A stretch of 64,000 nt of DNA from Colivivens sp963626085 (GTDB lineage: Bacteria > Bacteroidota > Bacteroidia > Bacteroidales > Bacteroidaceae). Position 1 is the stretch's first letter, and each line of letters starts with the position of its first letter. Positions 51,313 to 58,552 of this stretch are shown piece after piece. Below the pieces are notes generated by a model. The model searched no databases. It saw only the letters and a program-made list of their open reading frames with translations, and was not told where the DNA came from. Location: contig CAVFVJ010000045.1 in NCBI GenBank assembly GCA_963626085.1, positions 1 through 64,000 of the forward strand. Direction: 5' to 3'. Both the position numbers and the translations under genes were made by a program.

Positions 51313-52527
51313 TTACATGTTGATGTGAAGCATGTGCCCCATACGTTCTTTCTTCGTCTTGAGGTAGTACTTGTTGTATTCGTTGGGTACAATTTCTATC
51401 GGTACGTTCTCCACCACCTCCAGTCCGTAGCCTTCCAGTCCGACTCGTTTCACAGGATTGTTCGTGATAAGGCGCACCTTACTTATGCCGAGGTCACGCA
51501 GTATCTGTGCTCCGACTCCATAGTCGCGCAGGTCGGGGTCAAACCCGAGGTGAATGTTGGCATCTACGGTGTCGAGTCCTTGCTCCTGCAGTTTATATGC
51601 GGCTATCTTGTTCATTAGTCCAATGCCGCGTCCTTCTTGCAACAGGTAGACTATACATCCCTTGCCTTCCTTGTCAATCATCTGCATGGAACGGTGCAAC
51701 TGTTCTCCGCAGTCGCATCTGCGGCTACCGAAGATGTCACCTGTGGCACATGACGAGTGCATCCTGACAAGCACTGGTTCATCCTTGTCCCATGTGCCCT
51801 TGATGAGTGCCACATGCTCCAGTCCGTTGCTTTTCTGACGGAACGGTATGATACGGAAGTGCCCATAGTCAGTCGGCAGGTCGGCTTCCACACCCTGTTC
51901 CACGAGTGTCTCCCTCTGTACACGGTATGCAATAAGGTCTTTTATTTGGATAAGTTTCAGACCCAGTTGCTTGGCTTTTTCCTGTAACTGTGGCATTCTT
52001 GCCATGGTGCCGTCGGGATTGAGTATCTCTATGAGTGCGGCAGCGGGATTGAGTCCAGCAAGACGTGCCAGGTCAATGGCTGCTTCGGTGTGTCCGGCTC
52101 TTCGCAGTACTCCGTTGTCTTGTGCATAGAGAGGACTGATATGTCCCGGTCTGCCGAAAGTCTCTGGTGTTGATGTGGGGTCTGCCAACGCACGTATGGT
52201 GGCGGCACGGTCGGATGCTGATACACCCGTTGTGCAACCCTCCAGTTTGTCTACTGTTATGGTGAACGGTGTGCCGAGCATAGATGTGTTGTGCTCCACC
52301 TGATGCGGAAGACCCAACTCCCGTGCGCGAGATATGGTGATGGGGGCGCACAGCACCCCTCTGCCTTCACGCAGCATGAAGTTGATTTTCTCAGGTGTAA
52401 TCATCTCTGCAGGTGTGATGAAGTCGCCTTCGTTTTCTCTGTCCTCATCATCGACCACAATCACGAACTTCCCTTGTTTGAAGTCTTTGATTGCCTCTTC
52501 AATGGTGCTGAATTCTATTCTCTCCAT
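51313..52527 (-). CDS. ribBA: Bifunctional riboflavin enzyme RibBA (404 aa)
   Basis: Residues about 1-205 form 3,4-dihydroxy-2-butanone-4-phosphate synthase (VDDEDRENEGDF at 25-36, GHTEAAIDL at 145-153). Residues about 206-404 form GTP cyclohydrolase II with zinc ligands Cys260, Cys271 and Cys273 (HSSCATGDIFGSRRCDCGEQ), and the LLQEGRGIGL motif. Both halves carry their active-site residues, so the fusion supplies both branches of riboflavin synthesis. It starts three bases after the lptF/G-type gene ends. No FMN riboswitch precedes it. Confidence 0.96.
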   Translation of the reverse strand: MERIEFSTIEEAIKDFKQGKFVIVVDDEDRENEGDFITPAEMITPEKINFMLREGRGVLCAPITISRARELGLPHQVEHNTSMLGTPFTITVDKLEGCTTGVSASDRAATIRALADPTSTPETFGRPGHISPLYAQDNGVLRRAGHTEAAIDLARLAGLNPAAALIEILNPDGTMARMPQLQEKAKQLGLKLIQIKDLIAYRVQRETLVEQGVEADLPTDYGHFRIIPFRQKSNGLEHVALIKGTWDKDEPVLVRMHSSCATGDIFGSRRCDCGEQLHRSMQMIDKEGKGCIVYLLQEGRGIGLMNKIAAYKLQEQGLDTVDANIHLGFDPDLRDYGVGAQILRDLGISKVRLITNNPVKRVGLEGYGLEVVENVPIEIVPNEYNKYYLKTKKERMGHMLHINM

Positions 52528-52530
52528 AAT

Positions 52531-54363
52531 CTATAGGTTCTTTTTGTTTATGAAATCTATAAGGTGCATGCATGAGTCTATTGTAGCCAGCAGGTCTTTC
52601 TTGAGACGGTTGTGGTGGCGTGGTTCACTACTGATGACAGGTATCCTGTTCAAGTAGTGGAACACTTCCCTGTCTTTGGAGTTCGACAACTCTTCCACGC
52701 ATCCGTCCAGTTCTTCGCATATCTGTGCGAGGCTCTCGTCCTGTCTGTTCCTTATCACATATATGAGAAGTTGGTGTGGCAACATACGTCTGTTGTGACG
52801 CAGATACTCGCTGCAGTTTTCTTCAAGTGTCTGTAGACGTTCGCAGACAGCAGGGTAGTCTGGGTCGTGTATGATGACTTCCTTCCTGAATAAGTTTCGT
52901 TTTGAGCGGATGCCAAGAATCTTGCGTATGACCGCCCTGTATGAATCGATGTTGAATACCACCGAGTCGTTGTTTGACTTTACTGTCAGGAAGAGGGCGA
53001 GCGGTGTCAGTACAATCATGCTTGCCCATGAGCCGAGCCATGCAGGTATGGTGTCTTCGAGTGCCATGTTGGTGGCACCGGTGTCAAGGATATAATAGAT
53101 GATGAATATCACGACGGATGCCACGACTGGTGCGCCCAGTCCTCCCTTTCGAATGATTGCTCCCAGTGGAGCTCCGATAAAAAAGAAGAGGAGACACGTG
53201 AGTGACATGGTTATCTTCTGCCAGTATTTTATCCAGTGTCTGCGTATGTTCTTGTCCTGACTCTTTATCCAACTGGCGGCATAGACATCGAGACTCATCT
53301 GAACCTGTTGCACTTTACTCAGTGCACCTCTCACGATATTCTGTTGTCCTATGACACCGGCATGGGCAAATAGCGTGTCGATATTGGGAAGGGGCATCTT
53401 TGCCAGTTTGTCCTTGTATTTTACGCATTCGGTGGAGTCTGTTATGCCACTGATGGGGTTGTTGACGTACAGTGGTCCGCGCATCATGTCGTTGTATACG
53501 GCATGGCTCATGCTGTCCACTTCGACCTGCATGGAATCGATGTCGTGGATGAGCTGTACCATGTTCTTGGTTTTGGCATTGTTCGCTCCAGTGTCCGATC
53601 CTTCCATGTTGAGGTTCATGTCGAAGTCGATGATGAAGTTCTTCTCTACGAATGTCTCGCGGCGGTATGGCGAGTATTGTGTCTTGAGCATGCCCCCTTG
53701 CAGGTTCTCGAACTGTTCTCCGCTGTACAGGCGGAGGGTGAGGAAACGCTTGTCGGCACTGGTTTCCAGCTTGGCTGAGTCTGACAATATGATATGAGCA
53801 TCTTGTATGCCGTCACGCAGGTTGTAGATGACCACGTCGTAAAGCATTCCCGTGTCGGGGTTCTTCTCTTTCACATAGAGGTTGATTCCGTCGATACCAT
53901 CGTAGAACGCTCCTTCTGGTATGTCCAACTCAGGAGACTTCTTCATCATGGATATGCGGTACTGTATGATTTTGGCTTCTGCCTGCGGACCGACCACGTT
54001 CTGGAAATACAGCGAGACCAACGAGACCATTACTATGAGTCCGGCTACAGGCACCATGGTCCGTATCAGACTTATTCCAGCCGCTTTTATGGCGAGTAGT
54101 TCCAGCCGTTCTCCCAAATTACCGAAAGAGATGAGCGATGCCAGTAATACTGCGAGTGGCAAAGCCAATGGGACGAGCGATTCGGCAGCATAAAAAAAGA
54201 ATCTGGCGATGACATCCACGCCAAGGCCCTTGCCAACCAACTCGTCCACATATTTCCATAAGAACTGCATCATAACGGCAAAGAGACTGATGCAGAATGT
54301 GCCTGCAAACAGTACTATGAAATTCTTTAGGACATACATGTCCAGTCTCTTTATGATGCGCAT
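52531..54363 (-). CDS. LptF/LptG family LPS-export permease (610 aa)
   Basis: Inner-membrane half of the Lpt transporter that extracts LPS with LptB. N-terminal spans near 12-35, 55-80 and 95-125 include LDMYVLKNFIVLF and the LGERLELLAIKAAG coupling region. A periplasmic beta-jellyroll (about 130-350) follows, then C-terminal spans about 385-465 (SLTCLLFFFIGAPLGAIIRKGG). An extra hydrophilic helical tail of about 130 residues follows, unlike the roughly 360-residue proteobacterial proteins. Whether it is LptF or LptG is unclear. First gene of the lpt-ribBA-aspC operon. Confidence 0.87.
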   Translation of the reverse strand: MRIIKRLDMYVLKNFIVLFAGTFCISLFAVMMQFLWKYVDELVGKGLGVDVIARFFFYAAESLVPLALPLAVLLASLISFGNLGERLELLAIKAAGISLIRTMVPVAGLIVMVSLVSLYFQNVVGPQAEAKIIQYRISMMKKSPELDIPEGAFYDGIDGINLYVKEKNPDTGMLYDVVIYNLRDGIQDAHIILSDSAKLETSADKRFLTLRLYSGEQFENLQGGMLKTQYSPYRRETFVEKNFIIDFDMNLNMEGSDTGANNAKTKNMVQLIHDIDSMQVEVDSMSHAVYNDMMRGPLYVNNPISGITDSTECVKYKDKLAKMPLPNIDTLFAHAGVIGQQNIVRGALSKVQQVQMSLDVYAASWIKSQDKNIRRHWIKYWQKITMSLTCLLFFFIGAPLGAIIRKGGLGAPVVASVVIFIIYYILDTGATNMALEDTIPAWLGSWASMIVLTPLALFLTVKSNNDSVVFNIDSYRAVIRKILGIRSKRNLFRKEVIIHDPDYPAVCERLQTLEENCSEYLRHNRRMLPHQLLIYVIRNRQDESLAQICEELDGCVEELSNSKDREVFHYLNRIPVISSEPRHHNRLKKDLLATIDSCMHLIDFINKKNL

Positions 54364-54399
54364 CGCCTACCTACAAGTCTATTGTACACAATATGACCG

Positions 54400-54432
54400 C
54401 AAAGTTACGAAAAATAGAGGTACGATACCAAA
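54400..54432 (-). promoter_or_regulatory. Promoter of the - strand lpt-ribBA-aspC operon
   Basis: On the - strand, TTTG (54432-54429) is followed after 21 bases by TAACTTTG (54407-54400). The gene starts 37 bases downstream at 54363. Confidence 0.65.
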
Positions 54433-54491
54433 CTCAGTACATAAATGGCAGTTTTTTTCTGCTGTGTCTGGACTGTCTGAATTTATTTGGC

Positions 54492-54499
54492 TACCTTTG
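54492..54499 (+). promoter_or_regulatory. -7 box for the SpmAB gene
   Basis: TACCTTTG, 22 bases before ATG 54521; the -33 element is poor. It is divergent from the lpt promoter in the same 157-bp gap. Confidence 0.5.
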
Positions 54500-54520
54500 T
54501 GCCAACTAAACTGTACATCA

Positions 54521-55753
54521 ATGGCATTGAATTATATTTGGATAGCGTTCTTTCTCATAGCGTTTGTCATTTCGCTCATCCGGCTCGTCTTTATGGGTGA
54601 CGCAGAGGTGTTCTCTGGTCTGGTGACTGCCACATTCGACGCTGCCAAGTCGGGCTTTGAAATATCGCTCGGTATGGTCGGGGTGCTGTCGCTATGGATG
54701 GGAATCATGAAAGTAGGTGAACGTGGCGGATTGATAAATGTCTTCGCGCGCTGGTTTTCCCCGGTACTTACAAAGATATTCCCCGACATTCCGAAGGGAC
54801 ATCCTGTAATGGGTACGATGGTCATGAATATATCGGCAAATGTACTGGGACTGGACAATGCTGCGACTCCGATGGGGCTGAAGGCAATGGAGCAGTTGCA
54901 GGAACTCAATCCGAAGAAGGATACAGCGTCCAATCCGATGATAATGTTTCTTGTGCTCAACACGTCGGGGCTGACACTTATTCCTGTCAGTGTCCTTGTG
55001 TTCCGTGCTCAACTGGGTGCAGCTCAACCCACGGATGTGTTTATCCCCATACTGTGTGCCACATTCTTCAGTACGTTGGTCGGACTACTAGTCACGTGTG
55101 CGTTCCAAAGGATAAATGTGTTCAACAAGACAATGCTGCTTTTTCTCGGTGGACTGTGCACAGCGGTTGCGGCCGTCATCTGGGCATTCTCGCAGATGCC
55201 CACAGATGCGATGAATTCGGTGTCGACTCTTGTAGCCAACGTGATTCTGTTCACTATCATCATAGTCTTCATCCTGTCGGGTGTCATCAAACGGCTCAAC
55301 GTATATGACGCTTTCATCGAGGGGGCAAAGGACGGCTTCATGACAGCAGTGAAGATAATCCCTTACCTGATAGCCATACTTGTGGGCGTGGCAGTGTTCC
55401 GTGCTTCCGGGGCCATGGACTTCCTTATTGGCGGTATCGCATGGCTCGTGGGGATATGCGGACTTGACACTGATTTCGTAGCGGCTTTGCCTACTGCTAT
55501 CATGAAACCGCTAAGTGGCAGTGGTGCGCGTGGCATGATGGTAGATGCCATGACTACTTATGGGGCAGACTCTTTCGTCGGACGCTTGTCATGTGTGTTC
55601 CAAGGGTGTACAGATACAACGTTCTACATACTGGCAGTCTACTTCGGCAGTGTGGCGATACGCAAGACACGCAATGCTGTCACTTGTGGTTTGTTGGCTG
55701 ATTTGGGAGGAATCATTGCAGCGATTTTCATCAGTTACATGTTCTTCCATTAG
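54521..55753 (+). CDS. SpmA-SpmB fusion, nucleoside-recognition membrane protein (410 aa)
   Basis: Multi-span inner-membrane protein with two nucleoside-recognition (Gate) domains, SpmA-like about 1-200 and SpmB-like about 205-410. Motifs are LGLDNAATPMGLKAMEQLQ, NTSGLTLIPVSV, KPLSGSGARGMMVDA and GCTDTTFYILAVYFGSV. In B. subtilis the separate SpmA and SpmB help dehydrate the spore core; Bacteroidales do not sporulate, so the role here is unknown. ATG 54521 matches the first span; longer in-frame starts run back into the opposite gene. Confidence 0.85.
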   Translation: MALNYIWIAFFLIAFVISLIRLVFMGDAEVFSGLVTATFDAAKSGFEISLGMVGVLSLWMGIMKVGERGGLINVFARWFSPVLTKIFPDIPKGHPVMGTMVMNISANVLGLDNAATPMGLKAMEQLQELNPKKDTASNPMIMFLVLNTSGLTLIPVSVLVFRAQLGAAQPTDVFIPILCATFFSTLVGLLVTCAFQRINVFNKTMLLFLGGLCTAVAAVIWAFSQMPTDAMNSVSTLVANVILFTIIIVFILSGVIKRLNVYDAFIEGAKDGFMTAVKIIPYLIAILVGVAVFRASGAMDFLIGGIAWLVGICGLDTDFVAALPTAIMKPLSGSGARGMMVDAMTTYGADSFVGRLSCVFQGCTDTTFYILAVYFGSVAIRKTRNAVTCGLLADLGGIIAAIFISYMFFH

Positions 55754-55782
55754 AAAAAAACAAAAAAAGACGAGTCTACGCA

Positions 55783-55812
55783 TTGCCAGTTGCAAATAAA
55801 TACCTACCTTTG
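55783..55812 (+). promoter_or_regulatory. Promoter of the tRNA gene
   Basis: TTG at 55783-55785, 19 bases, then TACCTTTG at 55805-55812, about 20 bases before the tRNA. Confidence 0.7.
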
Positions 55813-55832
55813 CAGCCGCAAACGAAAGTGAT

Positions 55833-55906
55833 GGCGAGATAGCTCAGTTGGTTAGAGCGTCGGATTCATAATCCGGAGGTCGTGGGATCATACCCCACTC
55901 TCGCTA
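55833..55906 (+). tRNA. tRNA with CAT anticodon (elongator Met, possibly Ile2)
   Basis: 74 bases without encoded CCA. The acceptor stem GGCGAGA pairs with TCTCGCT (terminal G-U), the D arm has AGCTCAGTTGGTTAGAGC, and the anticodon loop TTCATAA gives CAT. The T stem GTGGG/CCCAC is perfect, but the T-loop is ATCATAC instead of TTCRANY, with A54 and T58 swapped from the usual T54 and A58. CAT fits elongator Met best; an Ile tRNA modified with lysidine cannot be excluded. It is not an initiator type, because the stem lacks the GGG/CCC run. Confidence 0.88.
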
Positions 55907-55948
55907 CATAAGCCGCCAGCAGAAATTTCTGTTGGCGGCTTATGTAGC
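55903..55948. repeat. 46-bp near-perfect palindrome overlapping tRNA 3' end
   Basis: GCTACATAAGCCGCC... (55903-55925) is the reverse complement of 55926-55948 with a single G-T mismatch pair and no loop. Its first four bases are the last four of the tRNA. No T-run follows. It may be a processing or termination hairpin whose stem competes with the acceptor stem. Confidence 0.85.
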
Positions 55949-55966
55949 TATACGTGCAAGACTGAA

Positions 55967-56014
55967 AAAGCGATATGAGAATTTACATATTACATCCTCA
56001 TATCGCTTTTGTTT
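55967..56014. terminator. Bidirectional terminator
   Basis: AAAGCGATATGAG (55967-55979) pairs perfectly with CTCATATCGCTTT (55997-56009), 17-base loop. T-runs appear on both strands. It lies between the tRNA and the convergent small gene. Confidence 0.8.
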
Positions 56015-56049
56015 AATGTGTGAAGTCTCAAAGACTTAACTGAGAACGG

Positions 56050-56271
56050 TCAATATTCGTCCTCGTCCCACAGAAAGTCCTCTTTTGAAGGGTAGTCAGG
56101 CCAAATCTCCTCTATACTTTCGTACACGTCACCCTCATCCTCAATCTCTTGTAGGTTTTCGAGCACTTCTAGTGGTGCTCCGGAACGTGTCGCATAGTCA
56201 ATAAGCTCGTCTTTTGTCGCAGGCCATGGAGCATCCTCCAAGTTGGTCGCTAATTCCAATGTCCAATACAT
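56050..56271 (-). CDS. Small acidic DUF2795-like protein (73 aa)
   Basis: Very acidic 73-residue protein starting MYWTLELATNLEDAPWPATK, with DELIDYATRSGAPLEVLENLQ and a C-terminus ending EDFLWDEDEY. It fits the DUF2795-type small proteins that I recall as common in Bacteroidales; function unknown. There is no signal peptide or membrane segment. Flanked by its own terminator and a -7 box at 56313-56320 on the same strand, so it is probably transcribed alone. Confidence 0.75.
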   Translation of the reverse strand: MYWTLELATNLEDAPWPATKDELIDYATRSGAPLEVLENLQEIEDEGDVYESIEEIWPDYPSKEDFLWDEDEY

Positions 56272-56312
56272 AGGCTAGTCTCCTTGTTTATTTGGTTCTA
56301 GGTTTAGGGCTG

Positions 56313-56320
56313 CAAAATTA
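56313..56320 (-). promoter_or_regulatory. -7 box for the small acidic gene
   Basis: TAATTTTG on the - strand, 42 bases before ATG 56271. No clear -33 element. The remainder of 56321-56520 is AT-rich and shows no gene. Confidence 0.5.
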
Positions 56321-56520
56321 CAATAATTATTTATATGTGAGTAATAATGCAGACATTTTTTTTGAGTCGGACAAAAAAATCTTCATCTGTCGGTATATCG
56401 GCTTTATATCAATACCTCATGAGTATCCTAAGAAAAAAAGTTATTTTGTCAAATCTGACTAGTCAAAACCGATAGTAGACAATCTTTTTTGTAGAGCACG
56501 GAATTTATCCCTAGAATAAA

Positions 56521-56552
56521 TTTGTTTTTTAGAATAAAATGCAGTTCCTTTG
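56521..56552 (+). promoter_or_regulatory. Promoter of mutAB
   Basis: TTTG at 56521-56524, 20 bases, then TTCCTTTG at 56545-56552, one base off the TAnnTTTG consensus. Confidence 0.55.
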
Positions 56553-56702
56553 CAAGCGAGACAATCGCATGCGTGTCAATGACATTTTGTGCTTCTTGTC
56601 CCTTGGGGTGAGTATGACTGACTGCGGTCTACAAGGACAAGTCCAGTTGGGCTCAACCCTAATATAATGGAACAAACATACAATTTATTAATTTAATCAA
56701 TT
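56553..56702 (+). promoter_or_regulatory. mutAB leader with hairpin and 32-codon frame
   Basis: A 150-base leader. CTTGTCC (56595-56601) can pair with GGACAAG (56635-56641) across a long loop. A reading frame from ATG 56569 to TAA 56665-56667 encodes 32 residues (MRVNDILCFLSLGVSMTDCG at its start), ending 35 bases before mutA. No cobalamin riboswitch signature is seen. Whether the frame is translated is unknown. Confidence 0.3.
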
Positions 56703-58550
56703 ATGGCAGATAAAGAAAAGCTCTTTTCGGAGTTTCAGGCACCTACCACTCAGGAGTGGCTCGACAAGATCCAGGTAGACCTTAAGGGTGCAGACTTCAA
56801 TAAGAGAATGGTTTGGAGGACCAACGAGGGTTTCAATGTACAGCCGTTCTATCGTAGGGAAGACCTGAAGGAACTCAAGGCTGTGGATTCTCTCCCTGGT
56901 GAATTCCCCTATGTCCGCGGTAATAAGACGGACAATAGCATTTGGTATGTGCGTCAGAATATTGACGCGTCAGACATCGGGGCAGCCCACGACAAAGCAC
57001 TCGATGTTTTGATGAAAGGGATTGACTCCTTAGGATTCCAGATTCCTGCAGACCTCGTCACCAAGGAAAATATCGAGGCTCTGCTTGACGGCATCGAACC
57101 CGAATACGTGGAACTCAATTTCAAGACTTGTCCGAAGAAGGCTGTGCTTCTTGCACAGATCCTTTTGGAGTACTTCAAGTCAAAGGGGGCAGACCTCAGT
57201 AAATGCGTTGGTTCTATCGGTTTCGATCCGATAGCCAAGATTTTGAAGGCAGGCAAACCGTGTGGTGACAAGATTGCCATCGGCAAGTCACTTATCGAGG
57301 CGCTTGTAGAGTTGCCCAACTACCGTTGTGTAACGGTCGACTCACTGCTGTTGAATAATGCAGGAGCTTATATTTATCAAGAACTTGGATATGCGCTTGC
57401 ATGGGGTAATGAATACCTTCAGCAACTGACTGATGCAGGTATTCCTGCCGAGGAAGTCGCTAAACGTATCAAGTTCGACATGGGTATTAGCGTGAACTAC
57501 TTCATGGAGATTGCCAAGTTCCGTGCAGCGCGTCTGTTATGGTCACAGATTGTGTCACAGTATACCGATGACAAAGAGGCTGCAAAGATGCATGTATGCG
57601 CCACTACTTCTTCTTACAACCAGACAGTGTTCGACAGTTATGTCAACCTTCTCCGTAGCCAGACTGAGGCCATGTCGGCAGCTTTGGCAAATGTGGAGTC
57701 CATCGTGGTTGTCCCGTTTGACCAGACATATGAGACTCCGACTGATTTCTCGGAACGTATAGCGCGCAACCAACAGCTCCTTCTCAAGGAGGAGGCACAC
57801 TTCGACAAGATTGTTGATGTGGCAGGTGGCTCTTATTATGTGGAACATCTCACTGACGCTATCGCAGGACAGGCATGGAAGCTGTTTCTTGAGGTCGAAG
57901 AGGCAGGAGGTTTCCTCGCACAGGCTAATGAGGGCAAGATACAGGATACGGTCAATGCTACCAACAAGGAACGTCATTCAAACGCAGCCAAGCGTAAAGA
58001 GTTCATGCTCGGTACCAACCAATTCCCTAACTTCACGGAAAAGAGTGAGGGCAAGCGTCCGACTGGACCGTGCGCATGTAAGTGTGGCGAGGGTGAGTCC
58101 TCTATCAGTAAACTCAGTGGTGAGCGTCTTGCCAGTGAGTTCGAGACCCTCCGTCTCGCAACGGAGGCAGCAACCAAACAGCCTGTTGCCTTTATGCTAA
58201 CCATCGGTAACCTTGCGATGCGTCAGGCAAGGGCACAGTTCTCTTGCAACTTCCTTGCAGCTGCAGGTTATAAGGTGATAGACAATCTCGGATTCCAAAC
58301 AGTGGAAGAAGGCGTTGAGGCTGCCGTCAAGGCCAGTGCCGATATCGTTGTCCTCTGTTCTAGCGATGATGAATACGCTGAATATGCGGTTCCCGCATAC
58401 AAGGCACTCGATGGTCGTGCCATCTACATAGTGGCAGGTGCTCCTGCATGTATGGAAGACCTCAAGGCTGCTGGTATCGAGAACTTCATCCATGTACGCA
58501 GTAATCAACTTGAAACTCTTCGTGAGTATAACGCAAAACTGGGAATCTGA
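56703..58550 (+). CDS. mutA: Methylmalonyl-CoA mutase small subunit (615 aa)
   Basis: Non-catalytic partner of MutB in the succinyl-CoA/methylmalonyl-CoA interconversion of the propionate pathway. TIM-barrel-like region about 1-435 (WRTNEGFNVQPFYRREDL) and a C-terminal cobalamin-like Rossmann domain about 480-615 that lacks the DxHxxG ligand, as expected for this subunit. The linker holds CACKC (Cys457, 459, 461), an unusual cysteine cluster. mutB begins two bases after the stop, indicating coupled synthesis. Confidence 0.94.
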   Translation: MADKEKLFSEFQAPTTQEWLDKIQVDLKGADFNKRMVWRTNEGFNVQPFYRREDLKELKAVDSLPGEFPYVRGNKTDNSIWYVRQNIDASDIGAAHDKALDVLMKGIDSLGFQIPADLVTKENIEALLDGIEPEYVELNFKTCPKKAVLLAQILLEYFKSKGADLSKCVGSIGFDPIAKILKAGKPCGDKIAIGKSLIEALVELPNYRCVTVDSLLLNNAGAYIYQELGYALAWGNEYLQQLTDAGIPAEEVAKRIKFDMGISVNYFMEIAKFRAARLLWSQIVSQYTDDKEAAKMHVCATTSSYNQTVFDSYVNLLRSQTEAMSAALANVESIVVVPFDQTYETPTDFSERIARNQQLLLKEEAHFDKIVDVAGGSYYVEHLTDAIAGQAWKLFLEVEEAGGFLAQANEGKIQDTVNATNKERHSNAAKRKEFMLGTNQFPNFTEKSEGKRPTGPCACKCGEGESSISKLSGERLASEFETLRLATEAATKQPVAFMLTIGNLAMRQARAQFSCNFLAAAGYKVIDNLGFQTVEEGVEAAVKASADIVVLCSSDDEYAEYAVPAYKALDGRAIYIVAGAPACMEDLKAAGIENFIHVRSNQLETLREYNAKLGI

Positions 58551-58552
58551 TT

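Noticed and set aside
54209..54520. 104-codon upstream extension of the SpmAB gene
   Set aside because: It runs through the divergent lpt gene and both promoters; ATG 54521 starts the first membrane span.
56553..56702. Cobalamin riboswitch before mutAB
   Set aside because: No B12-box or matching core is visible in the leader.
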